A stretch of 64,000 nt of DNA from CAG-177 sp003514385 (lineage in GTDB: Bacteria > Bacillota > Clostridia > Oscillospirales > Acutalibacteraceae): contig JBPPLN010000001.1 of assembly GCA_051920445.1 (NCBI GenBank), forward strand, positions 1,488,001 through 1,552,000, in the 5' to 3' direction. The number at the start of each line of letters is the position of its first letter. The stretch's first letter is position 1. Under the pieces are notes generated by a model that was given only the letters and a program-made list of their open reading frames with translations, did no database searches and was not told where the DNA came from. Positions 17,550-25,689 of the stretch are shown piece after piece. Position numbers and translations under genes: made by a program.

Positions 17550-18464
17550 ATGCCGGTGCCAAAATATTATCAGTTCTTTCCGTCTATTCTTGACTGCCTT
17601 GCAGACGGCAAAGAGCATAATTTAAAAGAAGTCGCGGAATACTGCGCCAATAAATTCAACCTCAGTGACGAGGACAAAAGAGAAGCGTTGCCGAGCGGGC
17701 GACCGACATATTTGAACCGTGTCGGATGGGCGAGAACGTATTTGAAAAAGGCCGGGTTGATAGATAGGACATCCAGGTCGGTATATGTAATAACGGATTT
17801 GGGCGAAGAAGCTGTGAAGAATGGCAGCAGCAATGTCGATCTTGAATATTTGCGCAGATTTGATTCCTTTAATGAGTTTTCAAATCCCAAGAATACTCAG
17901 TCGGACAATTGCGTCGACATAAATAAAAAAGAAGAAAGTCCGCAGGAACAGCTTGAGCTTTCAATACGCGAAATCAATTCGTCGCTTTGTGACAGTCTGA
18001 TGAGCGAGCTGCTGAAAATGAGTCCGTATGATTTTGAAAATTTAATCGTAAGGCTGCTTATAAAAATGGGCTATGGCACACTGAAGCAGAACGAAATGGC
18101 AGTTACTCCGAAATCAGGCGATGAAGGTATCGACGGAATAGTGTCGGCGGATAAATTCGGCTTCGATTCGATTTATATACAAGCAAAAAAGTGGCGTTCG
18201 GATAGCACGGTCGGCAGACCGGAGATACAGAAATTCTTGGGTGCGCTGGCAGGGCAGGGCGCAACAAAAGGTATTTTTATCACAACGGCGCACTTTTCAA
18301 AAGAGGCGATTGCCTTTGCGGAAAAACAGCTCCATCAGAAAATCGTCCTGGTGGATGGAAATCAATTGACAGAGTTGATGATTGAATATAATTTAGGGGT
18401 TTCAGTTGTTGAAACTTATGTGGTCAAGAGAGTTGACTATGACTTCTTCAACGATGAACTGTAA
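17550..18464 (+). CDS. mrr: Mrr-like restriction endonuclease
   Basis: The 304-residue protein has an N-terminal winged-helix Mrr_N domain (about residues 1-90), a low-complexity linker, and a C-terminal PD-(D/E)xK nuclease domain with GDEGIDG (Asp195) and the QAK motif at 211-213. Mrr enzymes are type IV: they cut DNA with foreign methylation. No methyltransferase or specificity gene is adjacent, which fits a stand-alone type IV enzyme. Base composition is lower in GC than the flanking genes, suggesting transfer. The RBS is GAGAGGAAA. Confidence 0.9.
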   Translation: MPVPKYYQFFPSILDCLADGKEHNLKEVAEYCANKFNLSDEDKREALPSGRPTYLNRVGWARTYLKKAGLIDRTSRSVYVITDLGEEAVKNGSSNVDLEYLRRFDSFNEFSNPKNTQSDNCVDINKKEESPQEQLELSIREINSSLCDSLMSELLKMSPYDFENLIVRLLIKMGYGTLKQNEMAVTPKSGDEGIDGIVSADKFGFDSIYIQAKKWRSDSTVGRPEIQKFLGALAGQGATKGIFITTAHFSKEAIAFAEKQLHQKIVLVDGNQLTELMIEYNLGVSVVETYVVKRVDYDFFNDEL

Positions 18465-18534
18465 CAAAACAAGCGTCGGGGCTCAATTGTCCTGACGTTT
18501 GTTTTTACTATTATAATAGAAATGCAGATAAATA

Positions 18535-19617
18535 TTATATTTTCCTCTTCAACATATCCTCCGCAATGCTCTTCGCGAGCTCATCCATGTGCGAAAAGTC
18601 CATGGCGGAGATATATATGCTCTCGAGGTCGTCGTGTATACTCTTGGCGCTCTCGAGTGAGGCTATTGCTTCGCCGATAAACTCGCCGTAGGCTTTTTTG
18701 GTGAAGTTCAGCCGCGACATGTGCCGGCGCAGCGCGGCGCGGTCGGTGAAGCGCGAGGAGTTTATCTTTATCGCGCCGTCAAACTCCGCGGGATGCAGCC
18801 TGTTTGAGGTCACGAAGCCGAGCGACAGGTCGGGGATGAGCAGATGCTCGGGCTCGCCGTCCGGTGAAAGGGGAGACGGGCTCGTGATTATGTCATGACC
18901 GCCGGAGAGGGCGTATCCGCGAAGCAGTGACAGCAGGGCTGCGGAGCTCGCGATGTTGTCGTCCTCGATGATATATATGCGCTCGCAGAGCTGTCTTACC
19001 GTATCAGTGAAGAATATTATCCCGTCCGGAGTGACGGCGGATATCATTCTGTGACTCTCTTCGCCGATTCGCCCGGTCGGCTTGCCGAACTCGCGCGACG
19101 CGATGCGCGAAGCCGCGCGTTTGATTTTTGCCGTGTCCGTGCAGCGGAGCGTCAGGCGCAGAATATCCTCACGCAGCAGAGCGGAGGCTTCGAGAAAGCG
19201 CCTGCATCTGCGGTGGCACGCAGCGTTTTCATCGGCCAGTGCGATAACCTCATCCGCGCGCGAACGCAGAATATTTTTATCCCAGAATCTGCCTAAATCA
19301 ACTATCTCCTGCGCGGCGCCCGGATATTTCGGCTCGAGCGTGTGCGGAGAAGTGCCGTCCGCTATCCAGCAGTTGAGCGCGGGCGCATATACGCCGTCGA
19401 GCGAAGCGGGGTCGGATGAGCAATATATCAGCTCCGTCTCTATCCCCGCGTCGGTCAGGGCGGAGTTTATCCGTTTCATCAGGCTTGATTTGCCCGTGCC
19501 CGGACCGCCCTTTATTATATATGTATACCCGCCCGAATGAGTCGGACAAAGCTCGCCGAAAAATGAGTGAAACCCCTCGGGCGAACTGCACCCGAGAAAA
19601 TAGCTGATGTTACCCAT
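18535..19617 (-). CDS. P-loop ATPase of the PRK06851 type
   Basis: The 360-residue protein has Walker A GGPGTGKSSLMK at about residue 38, followed by YCSSDPASLDGV and DGTSPH, hallmarks of a conserved firmicute P-loop family of unknown role. In this family the fold is duplicated. Here the second half keeps the surrounding pattern (RIYIIEDD, then LIPDLSLGFV) but has no Walker A glycines or lysine, so only the first site should bind nucleotide. It is a single gene; the downstream gap to mrr is convergent. Function unknown. Confidence 0.75.
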   Translation of the reverse strand: MGNISYFLGCSSPEGFHSFFGELCPTHSGGYTYIIKGGPGTGKSSLMKRINSALTDAGIETELIYCSSDPASLDGVYAPALNCWIADGTSPHTLEPKYPGAAQEIVDLGRFWDKNILRSRADEVIALADENAACHRRCRRFLEASALLREDILRLTLRCTDTAKIKRAASRIASREFGKPTGRIGEESHRMISAVTPDGIIFFTDTVRQLCERIYIIEDDNIASSAALLSLLRGYALSGGHDIITSPSPLSPDGEPEHLLIPDLSLGFVTSNRLHPAEFDGAIKINSSRFTDRAALRRHMSRLNFTKKAYGEFIGEAIASLESAKSIHDDLESIYISAMDFSHMDELAKSIAEDMLKRKI

Positions 19618-19721
19618 AATACGCCTCCCGAAAAGTCATATTACAGAGTATTCACCGCCCGCTTGTCAGGTTACGGAAAAATATCAGCTTGCCGCTTGCC
19701 GTGTGAAACTGCTTGCCGAGG

Positions 19722-19750
19722 TTGACAAACGAAGCTAAAAAAGGTAAAAT
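19722..19750 (+). promoter_or_regulatory. Promoter facing the tRNA-Pro array
   Basis: TTGACA and TAAAAT are 17 bases apart. The array starts 16 bases downstream and no other promoter-like pair is seen before the tRNA, so the tRNA and all repeat units may be one transcript. Confidence 0.8.
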
Positions 19751-19765
19751 ATCACAAGTGATTCA

Positions 19766-20251
19766 GGCGCAGTTGGGCGAGGAGGAATGCCGCCGGGGGC
19801 GGATAGAGGCATTGCTCCGAGGTGAAGAAACAAGGAGCGGAGCGAGCGCACCAAGCGAAGAGCCGCGACTATGTTTCTGAGGGAAGCGCCGCGGACGGAC
19901 ATCAGAAAGATAATAAGCAGGAAGCAAACTAAAAAATAAATATAACCGGGTGTGGCGCAGTTGGGCGAGGAGAAATGCCGCCGCCGGAGGCGGAAGAAGG
20001 CATTGCTCCGAGGTGAAGAAACAAGGAGCGGAGCGAGCGCACCAAGCGAAGAGCCGCGACTATGTTTCTGAGGGNNNNNNNNNNNNNNNNNNNNNNNNNN
20101 NNNNNNNNNNNNNNNNNNNNNNNNNNNNNNNNNNNNNNNNNNNNNNNNNNNNNNNNNNNNNNNNNNNNNNNNNNGCCGCGGACGGACATCAGAAAGATAA
20201 TAAGCAGGAAGCAAACTAAAAAATAAATATAACCGGGTGTGGCGCAGTTGG
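19766..20251 (+). repeat. Tandem array carrying copies of the tRNA-Pro 5' end
   Basis: A 188-base unit begins with GGCGCAGTTGG (19766, 19954), the D-arm sequence of tRNA-Pro, which recurs in the intact tRNA at 20241. Each unit ends with an A/T-rich spacer and CCGGGTGT, the first eight tRNA bases (19946-19953 and 20233-20240). Between lie inverted repeats: GGAG-AATGCC with GGCATT-CTCC, an apical CCGCC/GGCGG whose loop differs between copies, and TTTCTGA with TCAGAAA. Copies 1 and 2 are otherwise almost identical. The assembly gap falls inside copy 2, so the copy number is unknown. Confidence 0.85.
20075..20174. other. Assembly gap, 100 N
   Basis: Exactly 100 N interrupt repeat copy 2. By comparison with copy 1 only four bases are missing there, so the gap stands for either almost nothing or a whole number of extra repeat units. 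Confidence 0.95.
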
Positions 20252-20308
20252 TAGCGCGGGTGGTTTGGGACCATCAGGCCGCAGGTTCGAACCCTGTCAC
20301 TCGGACCA
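20233..20308 (+). tRNA. tRNA-Pro (anticodon UGG)
   Basis: This 76-base cloverleaf has a seven-pair acceptor stem CCGGGTG/CACTCGG (one G-U), D-arm with GCGC/GCGC, anticodon stem GGTGG/CCATC, loop TTTGGGA giving anticodon TGG, T-arm GCAGG-TTCGAAC-CCTGT, and encoded CCA. It reads CCA and probably other proline codons. Its 5' end and D-arm are repeated upstream in the tandem array; a terminator follows directly. Confidence 0.97.
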
Positions 20309-20343
20309 GCAAGGGCTGACAATTCTGTCAGCCCTTGCTTTTT
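20309..20343 (+). terminator. Terminator of tRNA-Pro
   Basis: GCAAGGGCTGACA and TGTCAGCCCTTGC pair around a short loop and are followed by T5. Confidence 0.92.
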
Positions 20344-20382
20344 GCTTGTTCTGCTACATCACCGACAGTATCCTGTGCTTTA

Positions 20383-20411
20383 TTGCCAAAATCTAATCTC
20401 TGTTGTATAAT
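20383..20411 (+). promoter_or_regulatory. Promoter of the 20442 gene
   Basis: TTGCCA and TATAAT are spaced 17 bases apart, about 30 bases before the start codon. Confidence 0.7.
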
Positions 20412-20441
20412 TACTGTATTTCCCGGGCGGAGGTGAAATAT

Positions 20442-21569
20442 ATGTCAAAGCATTTAAAAAATTATGCGGCTACACGAGCGGCGACAAGACTTGTTATGGA
20501 TGCGGCGCAAAGCGAAAAAGCCAAGGCCGGGCGTGTGACGATGCCGAAAGTCTTTTTTGTTATCGGGATTATCGGTTTTGTTCTTTTGGCGACGGCTACA
20601 TTCCTTTGCGGCAGGATTCCCCATATGATTGGCATTGCTGCCGGCTTTGCTATACTCGCATTGCCTGATTTGGCACTTATTATTGCATATTTCAATCAGC
20701 GCATATATTATACAGACGAAATGTTTGTCCATAAAAATTTTTGGGGCATCAAGCGACTGTACAGATATGAGGATATCACCGGTATACGCATAGACGGAGA
20801 TGTCAACTTGTTTTTGGGAAAGCGGAAAGTCCGCATTTATGACAGGGCAGTCGGAAAGAAAGAATTTGTTCGCTGTGCGGGAGAGGGATACCATCGCGTA
20901 TATGATAAATGTATCCCGCTGGTGCCGAGAAAAAAGAACGATATATTCAACGGCAACATAAAAAATCCCGGTGAAGCCATAGCCGTCGGCATCATACTCA
21001 TTGGCGGTATGGCACTGATCTACTGGATTTTTTTGTATGGCATGTGGGCATTGACTGCAAAAACGCAAGATGAACTTACAGTCTCTACGGTCGCTTTTAA
21101 TCACTACGAAATACAGGACGACGCGATTCGGCTATATGGCGACGGTGAGAAGTGCTATATAATACCGAAATACAAAAGGATAATGCCGGATGCCGACGAG
21201 TTCCTTGATGAATATCAAAACGGAGGCACGCTGATACTCGGATATGCCAAAGTCTATGCTAATGAAGACGTATATGTATATACTGCCGAGAGCAATGACG
21301 GCAGAATGTTTGTTACATTCGAGAAATCAGACGCGCTGCAGAAGGAAAGGTTCATACAACGGTGGAAAGTAATGCCTAAGCCGATTACGACTTTAATGAT
21401 TTTCCCTCCTATAGTAATGCTCCTGTTTGTGGCGGCAGGATTCTATGTCGGTCGGCATGTTGAAAAGTTCAGCCCAAAGACGGTGCATATCTTTTACCAA
21501 AACAGCAATATTAATTGGCCAAACTCAAAGAAAAAGCCAAGCGCGAAAAAGAGGAAAAAACGAAAATAA
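20442..21569 (+). CDS. Hypothetical membrane protein
   Basis: The 375-residue protein is not recognised. The start at 20442 follows GGAGGTG; an earlier in-frame start at 20403 overlaps the promoter. Paired hydrophobic segments near residues 35-75 are followed by a soluble segment resembling a small beta domain (YRYEDITGIRIDGDVNLFLG). A third helix lies near 190-215, a second soluble part follows, a last helix lies near 325-345, and the tail is lysine-rich (KKKPSAKKRKKRK). The topology suggests a PH-like or signalling membrane protein, but no family is assigned. Composition is more AT-rich than the neighbours. Confidence 0.7.
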   Translation: MSKHLKNYAATRAATRLVMDAAQSEKAKAGRVTMPKVFFVIGIIGFVLLATATFLCGRIPHMIGIAAGFAILALPDLALIIAYFNQRIYYTDEMFVHKNFWGIKRLYRYEDITGIRIDGDVNLFLGKRKVRIYDRAVGKKEFVRCAGEGYHRVYDKCIPLVPRKKNDIFNGNIKNPGEAIAVGIILIGGMALIYWIFLYGMWALTAKTQDELTVSTVAFNHYEIQDDAIRLYGDGEKCYIIPKYKRIMPDADEFLDEYQNGGTLILGYAKVYANEDVYVYTAESNDGRMFVTFEKSDALQKERFIQRWKVMPKPITTLMIFPPIVMLLFVAAGFYVGRHVEKFSPKTVHIFYQNSNINWPNSKKKPSAKKRKKRK

Positions 21570-21614
21570 CCTCATAGGTTCTCCACACATCACGAACAAA
21601 ACTCCAATAACAAA

Positions 21615-21652
21615 CCCCGCTGTGCCGAAAAATGCATAGCGGGGTATATTTT
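21615..21652 (+). terminator. Terminator after the 20442 gene
   Basis: ACCCCGCTGTGC and GCATAGCGGGGT pair with one mismatch, followed by a T-rich tract. It also ends between convergent genes. Confidence 0.8.
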
Positions 21653-21690
21653 TATATCGTGGATTTATCTGAACGGACACGCTGTGAGCT

Positions 21691-22440
21691 TCACCCAACC
21701 CACTTCGCAACCGCATCCGCCGTCAGATTTATCTGACGGGCGTTGTCTATCGTTGGGGTGCCGTCGCCGTCCTGGCTGCCGTAAACGCCGAAATATGCGT
21801 GGCATCCGCCGTCGATTATATATTCGGTAAGCTCGGGGAGATTGCTGCGGTACTGATCGTATTTTTCGCGGTTGAGCACTCCGTCGTTGCTGCCGTAAAT
21901 TGACAGTGTCCTTATATTTTCGCTTGAGAGGTCGGCGGTCGAATATGCGGCGAGGAGCAGCAGACCTTTAAAATCGCTCGGATGTTTTTCGAGATACGCC
22001 GCCGCCATCGAGCCGCCGAGGGAGTGGCCGCCTATGTACCAGTCGGTGATCTCTGGGAACATCTCCCGTATGCCATCTGCGGCGTTGACATCGAATACCG
22101 CGAGATTAAACGGCATCCTGACGAGCACACAAAGTATGCCCTTTTGGGCGAGCGACTCCATGAGCGGCAGATATGCAGTGTATTCGACTTTTCCGCCGGG
22201 ATAGAATATCAGTCCCTTTGTCGCATTTTCGCTCTTGCAGACTATATTACCGTTGTCGAGTTTGATTGTCTCGGTCAGGGAACTGCCGCCCTGAAGCCCG
22301 AATGATTCACCTGCGGGCGTTATCGCGTGATAGTAGTCGCCGAGATAGACGGCGCACGCGCCGAAAAGCAGCGCAATGACCGCGACTATCGAAACGATGC
22401 ATATTATTATCTTCCGCTTTTTGCAGCCTGCCTTTGCCAT
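21691..22440 (-). CDS. Membrane-anchored alpha/beta hydrolase
   Basis: The 249-residue protein has one N-terminal membrane helix (about residues 10-32), then an alpha/beta-hydrolase fold. The nucleophile elbow is GGHSLGGS near residue 140, the acid is probably Asp in YGSNDGVL, and the catalytic His is in GGCHAYFG near 215. This is the dienelactone-hydrolase/esterase-like group found outside the membrane in Clostridia; the substrate is unknown. It diverges from the GH78 gene with a TATAAT-type promoter near 22469 on the minus strand. Confidence 0.85.
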   Translation of the reverse strand: MAKAGCKKRKIIICIVSIVAVIALLFGACAVYLGDYYHAITPAGESFGLQGGSSLTETIKLDNGNIVCKSENATKGLIFYPGGKVEYTAYLPLMESLAQKGILCVLVRMPFNLAVFDVNAADGIREMFPEITDWYIGGHSLGGSMAAAYLEKHPSDFKGLLLLAAYSTADLSSENIRTLSIYGSNDGVLNREKYDQYRSNLPELTEYIIDGGCHAYFGVYGSQDGDGTPTIDNARQINLTADAVAKWVG

Positions 22441-22509
22441 GATAATACCTCCGTCGGTTTCTGAGTCGATTATATCATACCGAACCCCTTAAAGCCAAGA
22501 AAAAATCTG

Positions 22510-22538
22510 TTGCAGTTTTTTCCGTCCTCGGTTATGAT
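22510..22538 (+). promoter_or_regulatory. Promoter of the first GH78 gene
   Basis: TTGCAG and TATGAT are 17 bases apart, 22 bases before the start codon, with AAAGGAG between. Confidence 0.65.
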
Positions 22539-22560
22539 ATTAGCGTAAAGGAGTGCTGTT

Positions 22561-24864
22561 ATGTTTTCGGAAAAATTTATCTGTGCGGGCTATGATTATA
22601 CAACCTATACATCCCATGTCCCCGCGCCTTATTTCAGAAAGGCTTTTGAGATAGACGGCGAAGTCAAAAAGAGTGTTATTACGCTGACGGGACTCGGGTT
22701 TTATGAACTCTATGTCAACGGACAGAGGCTGACAAAAGGCATTTTGGCCCCGTATATCTCGAACCCCGACGATCTTGTCTATTACGACGAATATGACATA
22801 ACCGAGTGCCTCGTGCCGGGCAAAAATGTTCTCGGCATCATGCTCGGCAACGGAATGCAGAACGCGCCGGGCGGGCAGATCTGGGACTTTGATATCGCCG
22901 CATTCAGGGGTGCGCCGCGCACGGCTTTCTGCGTCTCGACGGAATATATTGACGGCAAAATCGATACTTTCGAGGCTGACGGTTCGGTCAAAACTGCGCC
23001 CTCCCCGGTCATTTTCGATGACCTGCGCTGCGGCTGCTACTACGACGCGCGCCTTGAAATTCCCGGCTGGTCAGAGCCCGAATTTGACGACAGTGCTTGG
23101 AAAAATGCCCTGCCTGCGGAGACCCCGCGCGGCGAAAAGCGCCTGTGCGATGCGGAGCCGATAGTGCCCGTGCGCGAGATAAAGCCGGTTCTGATAAGAA
23201 AATGCAGGCTCAAGGAATACATAACCCGCGGCGACGTTGTCAAAGAGGCAAAAAAAATCGCGAGCGACGAGCGTGACGGATTTTTATACGATTTCGGCGT
23301 GAACTCGGCGGGCACCGTAAAGCTCAGAATAAGCGGTGAGCGCGGGCGGCAAATCGATCTGCAGTTCGGCGAATATTTTGCGCCCGACGGCGAGCCGGAC
23401 ACGAGCAACATCTGCTTCTATCCCGCCGGATATTCCCAGCGCGATGTGTACATACTTAAAGGCGAGGGCGAAGAAATTTTTGAGCCCGTGTTCACTTATC
23501 ACGGCTTCAGATACTGCGTGGTGCTCGGTATAACCGAGCAGGAGGCGACCGCCGATCTTCTGACTTTTGTTGTGCAGAACTCGGCTCTGCGCGAGATCGG
23601 TTCGTTCGTCTGCTCCGACGGGATGACGAACAAATTGCAGACGATGACGAGAAACTCCGATCTCTCGAATTTCTATTATTTCCCGACCGACTGCCCGCAC
23701 CGCGAGAAAAACGGCTGGACGGGCGACGCCGCTCTCTCCGCCGAGCACATATTGATGAATCTCGATGCAGTCAACAGCTACCGCGAGTGGCTTCGCAATA
23801 TCCGCGCCGCTCAGCGTGCGGACGGTGCGCTGCCCGGCATTGTGCCGACGGGCGGCTGGGGCTTCGAATGGGGCAACGGTCCCGCGTGGGACGCTGCGCT
23901 GACGTATATTCCGTATTTCTGCTACGTCCTGCGCGGCGACAGAAAAATAATCGAAGAGAACGCGACGGCGATATTCCGCTATTGCGAGTATATCTCGCGC
24001 CGCCGCGACGAGCGCGGGCTTGTAGCGATTGGGCTCGGAGACTGGTGCCCGGTGACGAGGGTCAAATCGCCGCTCGAATTTACGGACAGCGTGACATGCA
24101 TGAGTATTCTCAAGAAAGCCGCCTATATTTTTTCGCAGCTCGGACTTTCGCTCGAACGCGAGTTCTGCGAAAAGCTCTATAATGAGATAAGAGACGCGGT
24201 CAGACGGCATCTGATAGACTTCGGCACTATGACTGCGATAGGCTCCTGCCAGACCTCGCAGGCGATGGCGATATATTACGATGTGTTCACTCCCGGCGAA
24301 AAGCCCGAGGCGTTTAAACGCCTTCTTGAGATAATCAAACGGCGCGACGACCACGTTGACGCCGGCATACTCGGTATGCGCGTGCTGTTCAGGGTGCTCT
24401 CAGATTTCGGCGAAGCCGACCTGGCTTTTAAAATGATAACCCGCCCGGACTATCCGTCCTACGGCAACTTCGTTGAGCGCGGGCTTACGGCTCTGCCCGA
24501 GGATTTTCTGCGCGAGGAGGACAGACCCAATTCGCTCAATCATCATATGTTCGGCGATATTTCCGCGTGGTTCATTGAATATATCGGCGGCATCCGCGTC
24601 AATCCTTTCCTTGCTGATCCGTCGGAGGTTGAGATATCGCCCGTATTTATTGAAAAGCTCGACAGCGCTGAGGCTTCGTATGAGACGGTCGGCGGCAAAG
24701 TGAGCGTCAAGTGGCGCAGAACGCTCGAGGGCATAGCACTCGATATCTCCGCGGACAGCGGAGTTCACGGCCGCATAAGACTGCCCGACGGCTACTCGTT
24801 CGCGGACGAGTGCGGCAGCCTCGAAGAGCTTCACAGCGGGAATTTTGAAATAATCAGAGAGTGA
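22561..24864 (+). CDS. Alpha-L-rhamnosidase, GH78 (copy 1)
   Basis: The 767-residue enzyme has N-terminal beta-sandwich domains, the (alpha/alpha)6 barrel and a C-terminal beta domain. The motif DCPHREKNGWTGD near residue 378 carries the expected acidic residues at spacing 0, +5 and +12, matching the Asp-Glu-Asp catalytic set known for Bacillus RhaB. GH78 enzymes remove terminal rhamnose from plant glycosides and pectic side chains. No signal peptide is present, so it acts inside the cell on imported oligosaccharides or glycosides. It is followed closely by a flavoprotein gene. Confidence 0.93.
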   Translation: MFSEKFICAGYDYTTYTSHVPAPYFRKAFEIDGEVKKSVITLTGLGFYELYVNGQRLTKGILAPYISNPDDLVYYDEYDITECLVPGKNVLGIMLGNGMQNAPGGQIWDFDIAAFRGAPRTAFCVSTEYIDGKIDTFEADGSVKTAPSPVIFDDLRCGCYYDARLEIPGWSEPEFDDSAWKNALPAETPRGEKRLCDAEPIVPVREIKPVLIRKCRLKEYITRGDVVKEAKKIASDERDGFLYDFGVNSAGTVKLRISGERGRQIDLQFGEYFAPDGEPDTSNICFYPAGYSQRDVYILKGEGEEIFEPVFTYHGFRYCVVLGITEQEATADLLTFVVQNSALREIGSFVCSDGMTNKLQTMTRNSDLSNFYYFPTDCPHREKNGWTGDAALSAEHILMNLDAVNSYREWLRNIRAAQRADGALPGIVPTGGWGFEWGNGPAWDAALTYIPYFCYVLRGDRKIIEENATAIFRYCEYISRRRDERGLVAIGLGDWCPVTRVKSPLEFTDSVTCMSILKKAAYIFSQLGLSLEREFCEKLYNEIRDAVRRHLIDFGTMTAIGSCQTSQAMAIYYDVFTPGEKPEAFKRLLEIIKRRDDHVDAGILGMRVLFRVLSDFGEADLAFKMITRPDYPSYGNFVERGLTALPEDFLREEDRPNSLNHHMFGDISAWFIEYIGGIRVNPFLADPSEVEISPVFIEKLDSAEASYETVGGKVSVKWRRTLEGIALDISADSGVHGRIRLPDGYSFADECGSLEELHSGNFEIIRE

Positions 24865-24878
24865 AAGTAGGAGGAAAA

Positions 24879-25454
24879 ATGAAAGAGAAAATACTTTTCG
24901 TCAATTCGTGCGTGCGCGGTGAGAACGAGTCGCGCACTCTCGCACTCGCAAAAACCGCACTCAGCCGCCTTGACGGCGATATAGAAGAGATACGCCTTGC
25001 CGACGCGAATTTGAAGCCGCTCGACGCGGCGGGACTCGCGAAGCGCGCCGAAAGCGCGGAAAAGAACGACTTTTCCGACCCGGTCTATGACTGCGCGAAG
25101 CAGTTCGCCGCCTGCGATACTGTCGTTATCGCCGCTCCGTTCTGGGACTACAGCTTCCCGGCGCTTCTCAAAATCTATATTGAAGCCCTGTGCGTCGGTG
25201 GGCTGACCTTTCTCTACGGCAGCGACGGCGTCCCGATAAGCTATTGCAGGGCGAAAAAGCTGATTTATATCACCACTTCGGGCGGATATATCGGCGGCAC
25301 GGACTTCGGCTTTGAATATATCAAGACGGTCACGAAGTCGTTCTTCGGTATTGAGAACTTCAGCTTTTTCAGTGCCGAGGGGCTCGATATCCTCGGCAAT
25401 GATCCGGCTGCGATACTGAAAGCGGCTCAGGAGAAGATAGAGCGCGAGCTCTGA
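24879..25454 (+). CDS. Flavodoxin-fold NAD(P)H oxidoreductase
   Basis: The 191-residue protein is of the FMN-dependent azoreductase/quinone reductase type: LFVNSCVRGENESRT at the N-terminus forms the phosphate loop, AAPFWDYSFPALLKIYIE near residue 85 is characteristic, and TTSGGYIGG near 125 contacts the flavin. It reduces quinones, azo or nitro compounds with NAD(P)H. The ATG at 24879 is chosen because AGGAGG ends five bases before it; a GTG at 24861 overlaps the previous stop and has no site. It is co-transcribed with the GH78 gene. Confidence 0.88.
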   Translation: MKEKILFVNSCVRGENESRTLALAKTALSRLDGDIEEIRLADANLKPLDAAGLAKRAESAEKNDFSDPVYDCAKQFAACDTVVIAAPFWDYSFPALLKIYIEALCVGGLTFLYGSDGVPISYCRAKKLIYITTSGGYIGGTDFGFEYIKTVTKSFFGIENFSFFSAEGLDILGNDPAAILKAAQEKIEREL

Positions 25455-25473
25455 TACAACTCAAAATTCCAAG

Positions 25474-25510
25474 CCCCCGGTGTTTTTCTTCGCCGGGGGT
25501 TCGCTCTTTT
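25474..25510 (+). terminator. Terminator after the flavoprotein gene
   Basis: CCCCCGG pairs with CCGGGGG around a 12-base loop, followed by a T-rich tract. Confidence 0.75.
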
Positions 25511-25689
25511 ATGAATAGCTGTTTTATTTTTGAACAAAAATTAATATACGAAAAATATTTTTCATAGTGACTATATAATTCCAATAAGTGATTAAAAATA
25601 ATTTATTTTGCAGTAGAATTATTTTGAAATACATTTGGCATATATTTATGTCAGACCGATACTTATAACGAAGCGAAAAGGGGATCGCA

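Noticed and set aside
19735..20322. Open frame across tRNA-Pro and its array, with a translation of the tRNA complement
   Set aside because: The peptide derives from antisense tRNA sequence, a well-known false gene product, and it runs through the N gap.
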